Shown: piece by piece, positions 52,960 to 61,035 of the stretch
Position numbering within the stretch: position 1 is the first letter of the stretch
How the letters are laid out: each line of letters begins with the position of its first letter
NCBI RefSeq assembly: GCF_001027285.1
Contig: NZ_CP011509.1
Location: forward strand, 10,378,501-10,442,500
Direction of reading: 5' to 3'
Source of the DNA: Archangium gephyra
GTDB taxonomy: Bacteria; Myxococcota; Myxococcia; Myxococcales; Myxococcaceae
Length of the DNA: 64,000 nt
Notes under the pieces: generated by a model
What the model saw: the letters and a program-made list of their open reading frames with translations, nothing else
Told to the model about the DNA's origin: nothing
Databases searched by the model: none
Translations under genes and position numbers: made by a program

Positions 52960-55761
52960 GTGAACTTCGATCCGCACGCCTCGGAGTCCCCGCCCCTCAC
53001 GCTGGCGGACGTGCTGGAGAGCCGGCACGAGGACATCATCCAGCGGTGGACGGGACGCCTGCGCGAGGGGCTCGCCCCCACGCCCCGGTCCCAGGCGGAG
53101 CTGGAGGATCACATCGGCGAGTACCTGTGGGAGATGGCCCGGGTGCTGCGGCAGCAGACGGCCGCCGGGGCGGGCCCCCTACCGGAGTGGCTGCCCGTGG
53201 CGCGCGAGCACGGAAGCCAGCGGCTGCGCATCGGCTTCGACGTGCAGGCGCTGGTGCGCGAGTACCACGTGCTGCGCGAGTGCATCCTGGACCTGGTGGA
53301 GGAGACGGGCGTGCGCGTCACCCTGGGGGAGGTGCGGGCGCTGACGGCCTTCATCACCACCGGCATCGCCGAGGGCGTGGCCGAGTACCTGCGCCAGCGC
53401 GACGCCGTCCAGCGCCTGAGCGAGGAGCGGCTCCGGACCCTGCTGGACCAGGCACCCGCCGCCATCTTCGCCAAGGACGCCGAGGGCCGTTACCTCTACA
53501 GCAACCGCCACCAGCAGCGGCTCGTGGGCCGCCCGCTCGAGGAGATCTTGGGCCGGGACGACGCCGCGCTCTTTCCCAAGGCGCTGGCCGACGCCCTGCG
53601 CCTCCACGACGCCCAGGTGCTCGAGGGCCACACCCTCACGTTCGAGGAGGTGGTCGAGTTCGACTCGGGCCCGCGCACCTACCTGTCCACGAAGTTCCCC
53701 CTGCCCGGCGGCGAGGGGCGCCCCACGGCGCTCGGGGGCATCTCCCTGGACATCACCGCGCGCAAACGGGCCGAGCAGGCCCTGCGCGAGAGCGAGCAGC
53801 GCTTCCGCCTGCTGGTGGAGGGCGTGGAGGACTACGCCGTCTACCTGCTGGACACGGAGGGCCGGGTCATCAGTTGGAACACGGGGGCCCAGCGCATCAA
53901 GGGCTACACGCAGCGCGAGGTGCTCGGCCAGCACATCGCCCTCTTCCATACCCCCGAGGATCGGGAAGCCGGGCTGCCCGAGCGGTGCATCAGGACCGCG
54001 GTCACCCAGGGCCACTGCCGGGTGGAGGGGCAGCGCGTGCGCAAGGACGGCAGCCGCTTCTGGGCGGAGATCGTCATCACCGCCCTGCGCGACGAGGCGG
54101 GCGTCCTGCGCGGCTTCTCCAAGTTCACCCGCGACATCTCCCGGCGCAAGCGCGCCGAGCAGACCCTGCGCGAGACGACGCAGCGGCTGCACGCCATCCT
54201 CGAGACGGCGGTGGACGGCATCATCACCATCGACGAGCGGGGCCGCATCCAGGGCGTCAACCCGGCCACCACGCGCCTGTTCGGCTACGCGCCCGAGGAG
54301 CTCATCGGCCAGAACGTCAGCATCCTCATGCCCGAGCCCTACCGCGGCGAGCATGACGGCTACATGGAGCACTACCTGCGCACCGGCGAGCGCAGGGTCA
54401 TCGGCATCGGGCGCGAGGTGGAGGGCCGGCGCAAGGACGGGAGCGTCTTCCCCCTGGAGCTCTCCGTCAGCGAGACGCTGCTGCCCCAGGGGCGGCTCTT
54501 CACGGGCATGGTGCGCGACATCACCGCGCGCAAGCGTGCCGAGCGGACCCAGGCCTTCTTCCTCGAGGCCGGCACCCTGCTGTCCCAGTCGCTCGACCTG
54601 GCCACCACCCTGAAGAAGCTCACCTCCCTGGCCGTGCGGCACCTGTGCGACTACTGCATGGTGGATCTGCTGGGGGAGGACGGACAGCTGCACCGCGTGG
54701 AGCTGGCGGCCCGCGACCCGGAGGTGGACGTCCTCCTGCAGCGCTCGCGGCCCTATCCACCCCTGATGGGGAGCAACAGTCCCGTGGCCCGGGCCCTGGA
54801 GAGCGGCGAGGCCGTGGCCGTGCCGGAGATCACCCCCGCGTGGCTGGATGCCGCCGCCCGCAACGCGGAGCACCGGGCCCAGCTGGAGGCGCTCGGCCCG
54901 AAGTCCGTGGCCCTCGTGCCCCTGGTGGCCCGCGGCCGCAAGCTCGGCATCGTCAACATGGCCTGGACCCGGACCCACACCGGCGACTTCGCCGAGGATC
55001 TGGAGGTGGCCCGGGGACTGGCGGACCGCGCGGCCGTGGCCATCGACAACGCGCGCCTCTACCAGCAGGCGCAGGAGGCCATCCGCGTGCGCGAGGACGT
55101 GGTGGCCATCGTCAGCCATGACTTGCGCAACCCCCTCAACGCCATCTCCCTGTCGGCCACGCTGCTCGAGCGCGAGGCCGTCAACGAGCGCACCACGAAG
55201 ACGGCCCACCGCATCGCCTCGGCGGCGGACCGGGCCACCGGGATGATCCGCGACCTGCTCGACTTCACCCAGGCGCGCGTGGGGGGCGGCATTCCCATCC
55301 ACAAGTTGCCCCTGGACTTGCACGAGCACGTGCGGCGCGTGGTGGAGGAGGTGCGGCTGGCCTGGCCCGGGCGCCGCATCGAGCTCCAGGCCAGCGGCGA
55401 GGGCCGGGTCGAGGCGGATGAAGGCCGGCTGGCCCAGGTCGTCACCAACCTGGTGGGCAATGCCCTGCAACACAGCCCTCCGGGCACACCCGTGCGGGTG
55501 TCCACCCGGAGCGTGGACTCGAGCCTCCTGCTGGAGGTGCACAACCAGGGACCCGCCATCCCCGCCGAGCTGCTGTCCACGCTCTTCGAGCCCTACCGGC
55601 AGGGAGCGGAAGCGGGCTCGGGCCGGGGCAGCCTGGGCCTGGGCCTCTACATCACCCGGCAGATCGTCCTCGGCCACGGGGGCAGCGTGGACGTGCGCTC
55701 CACCCCGGAGGACGGCACCACCTTCACGGTGCGCCTGCCCCGCCCGCCGCCCGCGGACTGA
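52960..55761 (+). CDS. histidine kinase: RsbRD_N - three PAS (one FixL-like) - GAF - HisKA - HATPase
   Basis: A 933-residue soluble kinase from GTG 52960 (GAGGGGG upstream). RsbRD-type N-terminus (about 15-145), PAS1 (about 160-270), PAS2 (about 285-400), PAS3 (about 405-520), GAF (about 530-690), HisKA with AIVSHDLRNPLNAI and a HATPase ending with TTFTVRLP. PAS3 closely follows FixL: ILMPEPYRGEHDGY..YLRTGERRVIGIGREVEGRRKDGS. His465 takes the place of the FixL heme ligand (His200 in B. japonicum), Arg485 that of Arg220. An oxygen- or redox-type signal is therefore possible but not shown. Confidence 0.9.
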   Translation: MNFDPHASESPPLTLADVLESRHEDIIQRWTGRLREGLAPTPRSQAELEDHIGEYLWEMARVLRQQTAAGAGPLPEWLPVAREHGSQRLRIGFDVQALVREYHVLRECILDLVEETGVRVTLGEVRALTAFITTGIAEGVAEYLRQRDAVQRLSEERLRTLLDQAPAAIFAKDAEGRYLYSNRHQQRLVGRPLEEILGRDDAALFPKALADALRLHDAQVLEGHTLTFEEVVEFDSGPRTYLSTKFPLPGGEGRPTALGGISLDITARKRAEQALRESEQRFRLLVEGVEDYAVYLLDTEGRVISWNTGAQRIKGYTQREVLGQHIALFHTPEDREAGLPERCIRTAVTQGHCRVEGQRVRKDGSRFWAEIVITALRDEAGVLRGFSKFTRDISRRKRAEQTLRETTQRLHAILETAVDGIITIDERGRIQGVNPATTRLFGYAPEELIGQNVSILMPEPYRGEHDGYMEHYLRTGERRVIGIGREVEGRRKDGSVFPLELSVSETLLPQGRLFTGMVRDITARKRAERTQAFFLEAGTLLSQSLDLATTLKKLTSLAVRHLCDYCMVDLLGEDGQLHRVELAARDPEVDVLLQRSRPYPPLMGSNSPVARALESGEAVAVPEITPAWLDAAARNAEHRAQLEALGPKSVALVPLVARGRKLGIVNMAWTRTHTGDFAEDLEVARGLADRAAVAIDNARLYQQAQEAIRVREDVVAIVSHDLRNPLNAISLSATLLEREAVNERTTKTAHRIASAADRATGMIRDLLDFTQARVGGGIPIHKLPLDLHEHVRRVVEEVRLAWPGRRIELQASGEGRVEADEGRLAQVVTNLVGNALQHSPPGTPVRVSTRSVDSSLLLEVHNQGPAIPAELLSTLFEPYRQGAEAGSGRGSLGLGLYITRQIVLGHGGSVDVRSTPEDGTTFTVRLPRPPPAD

Positions 55762-55774
55762 GGACTCCCGAGGA

Positions 55775-58078
55775 CTAAGGGAGGGCCCGCGCGAACAGCC
55801 GCGCGCGCTCGAGCGCCTGGGAGCACAGCTGCGCCAGGGCGGTGAGGAAGTCCCGCTCCTCTGGGGAGAAGCACCGCTTGTCCGGGAAGGACAGCCACAG
55901 GCACCCCAGGGAGTGCTCCTCGGCGCGCAGGGGCAGCCCGGCGCGCGCCTCGAAGGCCCCCGCCACCGCGGCGAGGTGGGGGTAGCGCGCCACCAGCTCC
56001 TCGGCGGAGGAGAACCAGCGCGCCTCCCCGGCGAGCGCCACGTCCAGCGGAGGCGACGGGCTCCCCGCGGGCAGGTGGCTCTGGGTGCGGACGACCTCCT
56101 CGGAGTAGCCCTGGAGGTGGAGGGCGCGCAGGCCGCCCTGGGGCTCGCGCACGTAGATGATGCCCGCGTGCGTGCCCGCGGACTCGAGGCCCGCGGTGAG
56201 GATGGCGCGAGCGACGTCCTCGGGAGTGGCCGCCCGGGAGAGCGCCGCCGCCACCGCCTGGAGCCGGGAGGCACGTCCCTGCGCCCCGCGCGCCTCGCCG
56301 TACAGCAGCGCGTTGTCCACCGCGAGCCCCGCCCGCCGCGCCAGCTCCTGGACGAGCGGCAGGTCCTTCCCGCTGAACCGCCGGTCGCTCTCGGAGTGGA
56401 CCAACGTGAGGGCCCCCAGCACCCGCCCGCGCGACAGCAGGGGCACACTCAGCGCGGATCTGAACCCCAGCGTGCGCGCCAGACGCAGGTGCTCCTCGCT
56501 GCGCGCCAGCGAGGGCAGCAGCTCGTCCGGCAGGTGCTCGAGCAGCAGGGGCTCGCCCGTCCGCAGCACCTGGCCAATCCCCCGATGGGAGGTGTCGATG
56601 GGCCAGCGGCGGGCGAGCTCGAAGGCGAGCGCCGCCTTCTCCGGCTCGCAGTGGTCCGCGGCCACCCGCTCCACCGTGCCCGTCTCGGAGAGCAGATCCA
56701 CCGCCGCCCAGTCCGCCAGGCGCGGCACGACCAGCTCCGTCAGCTTGCGCAGGACGGTGCGATCCTCCAGGGAGGAGAGCAGCTCGCTGGCCTCGGCCAT
56801 CAGCCGGAAGCGGCCCTCGCTCTCGCGCAGCGCCTGCTCGCGGTTGCGCGCCTCCGTCACGTCGCGGGCCACGGCGAGCACGGAGCGCACCTCCCCGTGG
56901 TCATCCCGCTCGGGCACCACGTGCGCCTCGAAGGAGCGGGGCCCGGAGGGCGTGGGGAAGACGAACTCGAGCGAGGCATTCCGCCCCGAGAACGCCTCGT
57001 GGAAGGCCCCCTCCCAGTGGGACATCTTCTCCAGCGGCATGCCGAGCTCGTCCATGGTGCGGCCCGGGAAGCGCTCCGGCGGCAGCCCCAGGATGCGCTC
57101 GACGACGGGGTTGACGTAGAGCAGGCGGTGCCGCCGGTCGAAGCGGGCCACCAGGTCGGGGATGTTCTCGGCCAGGCCGCGGAACTCGGCCTCGCGCTGG
57201 CGCAGCTCCACCTCGGTGAACTCGAGCTTGCGGCGCGCGCGCACCTGCTCTGTCACCTCCACCGCGTGGGTGAGCAGCCACGTCACCTCGCCGTGCTCGT
57301 CGCGCAGCGGCTGGTAGACGAGGTCGAAGAAGGTCTCCTCCGCGCTCCCCGTCCCCCGCCGGTCGAGCGTCACCGGGAACTCGCGGCCCACGAAGGGCTC
57401 GCCGGTGCGCATCGCGCGCCGCAGCGCCTCCATCACCCCCGGCTGGGAGATGACCTCGGGCAGCACCTCGCGCAGCGGCCGGCCCAGGGGGACGCTACGC
57501 CCCACCACCTTCTCGTAGAGCGGGTTGGCGAACTCGAAGACGAAGTCCGTCCCCCGGGTGAGGGCGATGGCCGCCGGCGTCTGCACCAGCAGGCTCAGCA
57601 GGCGCGCGCGTTCCGTCTCGGCCTTGTCCCGCTCCGCCTGCAGCTTGAGCCGCTCGCGGTGCAGGTACAGCTCGACGAACACCTCCACCTTGGCGCGCAG
57701 CACCTGCGGGTCGAACGGCTTGAAGAGGAAGTCCACCGCCCCCATGTCGTAACCCCGGGAGGTGAAGGCCGCGTCCGCCGTCAGCCCGGAGAGGAAGATG
57801 ATGGGCGTGCGGTGCGTGCGCTCGCGCTCGCGCATGAGGCGCGCCACCTCGAAGCCGTCGATGCCCGGCAGGTGCACGTCCAGCAGCACGAGGGCGCAGT
57901 CCAGCCCCAGCAACAGCCGCAGGGCCTCCTCCCCCGAGGACGCCTTGACGATGCGCTGCCCCAGGGGCACCAGCAGCGCCTCGAGCGCCACGAGCTGGTT
58001 GGGGTTGTCGTCGACGATGAGGATGCTCGCTGGAGCCGGAGCGGGGGCTGCCCCGGAGAGCGGTGCGGCGGACTTCAT
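55775..58078 (-). CDS. REC - PAS - PAS - GAF - GAF protein without an output domain
   Basis: A 767-residue response-regulator-like protein. REC domain (about 17-135) with the acid pair Asp23/Asp24, phospho-acceptor Asp67 (LLDVHLPGID), Ser97 and Lys120. PAS domains at about 155-275 and 290-410, then two GAF domains (about 425-590, 600-760). It stops at ERARLFARALP, where related hybrid kinases go on into HisKA. The stop lies 13 bases from the end of the convergent kinase. No kinase, DNA-binding or enzymatic output is visible. It may work by protein contacts or have lost the kinase part. Confidence 0.85.
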   Translation of the reverse strand: MKSAAPLSGAAPAPAPASILIVDDNPNQLVALEALLVPLGQRIVKASSGEEALRLLLGLDCALVLLDVHLPGIDGFEVARLMRERERTHRTPIIFLSGLTADAAFTSRGYDMGAVDFLFKPFDPQVLRAKVEVFVELYLHRERLKLQAERDKAETERARLLSLLVQTPAAIALTRGTDFVFEFANPLYEKVVGRSVPLGRPLREVLPEVISQPGVMEALRRAMRTGEPFVGREFPVTLDRRGTGSAEETFFDLVYQPLRDEHGEVTWLLTHAVEVTEQVRARRKLEFTEVELRQREAEFRGLAENIPDLVARFDRRHRLLYVNPVVERILGLPPERFPGRTMDELGMPLEKMSHWEGAFHEAFSGRNASLEFVFPTPSGPRSFEAHVVPERDDHGEVRSVLAVARDVTEARNREQALRESEGRFRLMAEASELLSSLEDRTVLRKLTELVVPRLADWAAVDLLSETGTVERVAADHCEPEKAALAFELARRWPIDTSHRGIGQVLRTGEPLLLEHLPDELLPSLARSEEHLRLARTLGFRSALSVPLLSRGRVLGALTLVHSESDRRFSGKDLPLVQELARRAGLAVDNALLYGEARGAQGRASRLQAVAAALSRAATPEDVARAILTAGLESAGTHAGIIYVREPQGGLRALHLQGYSEEVVRTQSHLPAGSPSPPLDVALAGEARWFSSAEELVARYPHLAAVAGAFEARAGLPLRAEEHSLGCLWLSFPDKRCFSPEERDFLTALAQLCSQALERARLFARALP

Positions 58079-58216
58079 GGCCTGGGAGCCTGTCGAGGGT
58101 GTGTCACGAGAGGGGGGAGTCTTGTGGACCCGGCGTACAGGGTTGTCGCATGGAGACGAGGGCCCCCGCCAGGGCTTCCTCGGCTCTGTTGGAACCCTGA
58201 CGAAGAACCCGGGGGC

Positions 58217-59800
58217 TCAGCGGCGCCGGTAGACGTGCAGCGGCGCGGAGAAGCCGTCCTGCTCCTCGTAGGCCACGCCGTCGAGCGTCAGCGTGCGGCC
58301 CTCGAGCTTCACGCCCGGGTCGCGCACCAGCGAGCCATTGTCGAAGCGCACGAGGTACTCCGGCTGGGCCTCGCGCAGGTGCTTGCGGAAGGTCTCCCAG
58401 CGCACGCGGGCCAGCCGCTCATCCGGCAGGCCGGAGAAGAAGGCGAGCTGGAGATCCATGTAGCTCGGATCCTGATCCACCACGGCCGCGCCCCCCTTGG
58501 GGGCCACCTCCTCCTTGAGGAAGCGGGCCACCTGCATGAGGGGCACCGGGTTGGTGGAGGTGGGGCTCACCGGGCGGAGGCTGTCCTGCCAGCGGCCATC
58601 GGCGCGGAAGGTGTAGAGGCCCATGGCCAGGGGCACGGCCACCGCCAGCACCGAGCACACGGCGGCCACGGCCTTGCGGGCGCCGGCGCCGCGCACCGCC
58701 TCGAGGCCCGGCACGACGAAGGGCAGCAGCACCGCCAGCTCCGTCACCGTGAAGCGGCCCAGGGGCTGGAAGTCGAGCAGCACCACGGCGCGGAAGGTGA
58801 AGTACGCGGCGGGCACCAGCGCGGCGAGCACCAGCCAGCGCGTGTCCGGGCGCTCGCGCCACGAGCGCCACATGCCCACCATGCCCAGCAGCGCCACGCC
58901 CGGCGAGAGCGTCAGCAGCGCCACGCCCGGCCAGAAGCCCAGGCTCTCCAGCCGGTAGCGCCACTCGCCCACCCGGGCCACGCCCTCGCGCGTCCAGTCC
59001 GCGTGGAACTGCTCCACCGCGTGGATGGGGAAGAAGGGATCTCCATGCGCCATCTCGTTGCCCTGCATCCACAGCAGCGGGAAGGGCAGGCACAGCAGGC
59101 CGAAGCCCACCGCGCGCGTGATGGCCGCCACCCGATCCTCGCCCCAGAAGAGCAGCGCCACGGACAGCAGGGGCATGAACATCCACGCGTCGTAGCGCGT
59201 GGCGCACGCCAGGTTGAGCACCAGCGCCGCCCCGAAGAAGGGCCCCAGGCGGTTGTCGTCCAGCCCCTCGGCGATGAGCGCGAACACCCACAGCATGAAG
59301 AAGAGCGACATGGCCTCGCTGGCCGCCGTCGTGGACATTTGCAAGTGCATGCCCCAGACGGAGAAACCCAGACAGGCCCACACCGCGGCGCGCCAGTCGA
59401 ACAGGCGCCGGGTGAGCGCGAAGAGCGGCACCACCGACAGCACCCCGAAGAGCAGGCTCACCAGCCGGCCCGCCAGCGCCTTGTCCTGCACCACCTTCAG
59501 CGCCGCCCCCACCACGTACAGGTGCAGCGGCCCGAACTGGTAGGCCCCATCCCCATACGAGGTGATGAGGTGCGGCTGGTTCGCCCAGCGCTCGGCCAGC
59601 TCCGTGCGCGCCACCGCGTCGCCGTAGAAGTTCTCGTTGAAGGGCATCAGCACCAGGCGCGGCAGCAGCGCCGCGGCCAGCAGCAACAGCAGCAGCAGCC
59701 GGGTGCTCGGCTCCGGGGCCACATCGGGCACCGCGGAGAGGATGGGAGAGGAGCCCGAGGGGCGCGGGGGGGTGGCGGGAACGGACGAAGCGGACGGCAT
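58217..59800 (-). CDS. GT39-like membrane glycosyltransferase
   Basis: A 527-residue integral membrane protein with about 10-12 helices after a Pro/Ser-rich cytoplasmic N-terminus. The first periplasmic loop (FNENFYGDAVARTELAERW) has the acidic position expected for the PMT/ArnT-type (GT39/GT83) fold, and GDGAYQFGPLHLYVVG follows. The C-terminus has a soluble part (about 430-527). It would move a sugar from a lipid carrier to a target outside the cytoplasm. Acceptor and donor unknown. 138 bases separate it from the downstream REC gene. Confidence 0.75.
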   Translation of the reverse strand: MPSASSVPATPPRPSGSSPILSAVPDVAPEPSTRLLLLLLLAAALLPRLVLMPFNENFYGDAVARTELAERWANQPHLITSYGDGAYQFGPLHLYVVGAALKVVQDKALAGRLVSLLFGVLSVVPLFALTRRLFDWRAAVWACLGFSVWGMHLQMSTTAASEAMSLFFMLWVFALIAEGLDDNRLGPFFGAALVLNLACATRYDAWMFMPLLSVALLFWGEDRVAAITRAVGFGLLCLPFPLLWMQGNEMAHGDPFFPIHAVEQFHADWTREGVARVGEWRYRLESLGFWPGVALLTLSPGVALLGMVGMWRSWRERPDTRWLVLAALVPAAYFTFRAVVLLDFQPLGRFTVTELAVLLPFVVPGLEAVRGAGARKAVAAVCSVLAVAVPLAMGLYTFRADGRWQDSLRPVSPTSTNPVPLMQVARFLKEEVAPKGGAAVVDQDPSYMDLQLAFFSGLPDERLARVRWETFRKHLREAQPEYLVRFDNGSLVRDPGVKLEGRTLTLDGVAYEEQDGFSAPLHVYRRR

Positions 59801-59961
59801 GAGGGCGCGCAGAATACGCAGGCCCGGCCCAAAGCCAAGCGACCATCCCCGGAGCGCGGGTCATTTCGCACCCTCCCCCAGGGTTGTCTACCCGACAAGC
59901 GGGCGTGTAGCCTGCGCGGGCTCCGCATCCAGGCGGACGTTTAAAGGGGGAATCACCCGAC

Positions 59962-60855
59962 ATGTTGTCTTCCCGTTCTCTGCGTCACGTCGTGCTGGCG
60001 TTGGCGGCCACCCTCGCGGTGGGCTGCGCTCCCAGTCTGAAGGTCAATGTCCTGCAGCCGGCCCGGGTCAACCTGGGTGCCGCCAAGCGGCTGACGGTGG
60101 TGCAGACCGAGGGCCGCAAGGGCGCCCGCGACTTCCTCATCGATGAGCTCACCCGCCAGGCGCGGGGCGAGGGCTATTTCCAGGTGGCGGACCGCTCCGA
60201 CGAGGGCATCGTCGTGAAGGTGGCCGGCCGCTCCGTGCAGATCCTCAGCACCGGCTCCGGCCCGGCGCAGACCCAGGACGAGATTGGCGTGCGCATCGAC
60301 GTCAACGACTGGGACGCCGAGAAGAAGACCGAGACCGTGAAGGACACGGACAGCAAGGGTGTCGTCACCGAGCGCGAGGTGAAGTTCTACGAGGCCAAGA
60401 CGGTGGTGAGCGTCACCGCCTTCAACGCCTCGGGCAAGGCGCTGCTGGCCGAGGAGGAGTACGAGATGGTCGGCCGTGGCGAGGACAAGGACGCCGCCCT
60501 CGGCAACGCGGCCCGCTCGCTGATCAGCCGCATCCTCTTCGACATCACGCCCAAGTACGTGACCAAGTCCATCCGCATGGACGGTGACGACAAGGCGCAG
60601 AAGCCCATCATCGAGGTGGCCGAGCAGGGCAACGTGCCGCGCGCCATCACGGAGATGGAGTCCTACGTGCAGACCAACCCGCAGAACTCCGCGGCGCTCT
60701 ACAACCTGGCGGTGCTGCTCGACGCCTCGGGCAAGTACTCGGAGGCCCTGGACCTGTACACCAAGGCCATCTCCCTGTCCGCCAAGGACTACTACGTGAG
60801 CATGAAGGCCGAGTGCGCCAAGCGCCTCGCCGATCAGCAGGCGCTCGCGCAGTAA
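59962..60855 (+). CDS. lipoprotein with CsgG-like N-part and TPR-like end
   Basis: A 297-residue protein. Lipobox AVGC gives Cys22. The N-terminal part (about 35-195: RLTVVQTEGRKGARDFLIDELTRQARGEGYFQVADRSD) resembles the CsgG-like nucleotide-binding-type fold found in outer-membrane factors. Two TPR-like units are at the C-terminus (NVPRAITEMESYVQTNP, YNLAVLLDASGKYSEALDLY). Divergent from the GT39-like gene. It is probably at the inner face of the outer membrane; no partner genes seen. Confidence 0.7.
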   Translation: MLSSRSLRHVVLALAATLAVGCAPSLKVNVLQPARVNLGAAKRLTVVQTEGRKGARDFLIDELTRQARGEGYFQVADRSDEGIVVKVAGRSVQILSTGSGPAQTQDEIGVRIDVNDWDAEKKTETVKDTDSKGVVTEREVKFYEAKTVVSVTAFNASGKALLAEEEYEMVGRGEDKDAALGNAARSLISRILFDITPKYVTKSIRMDGDDKAQKPIIEVAEQGNVPRAITEMESYVQTNPQNSAALYNLAVLLDASGKYSEALDLYTKAISLSAKDYYVSMKAECAKRLADQQALAQ

Positions 60856-61035
60856 TCCGCCCCCAAGCGGACGCACCCTCCGGGCCGTCTCCAGGACTCC
60901 GTGTCCGGGTGGCGGCCCGGTTGCCGTTTGGGACGGGGCCTATGTGTTACCGAGCCGACGCGGACGCCCTGATCCTTCGAACATGTCCCGAGGTACAGGC
61001 TGGCCATGGGGTAAGCGTCTCCCAAGACAGCCTGA

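Noticed and set aside
55418-59944. 1508-codon plus-strand open frame
   Set aside because: Runs across the end of one kinase and antisense to two real genes; no domain pattern.
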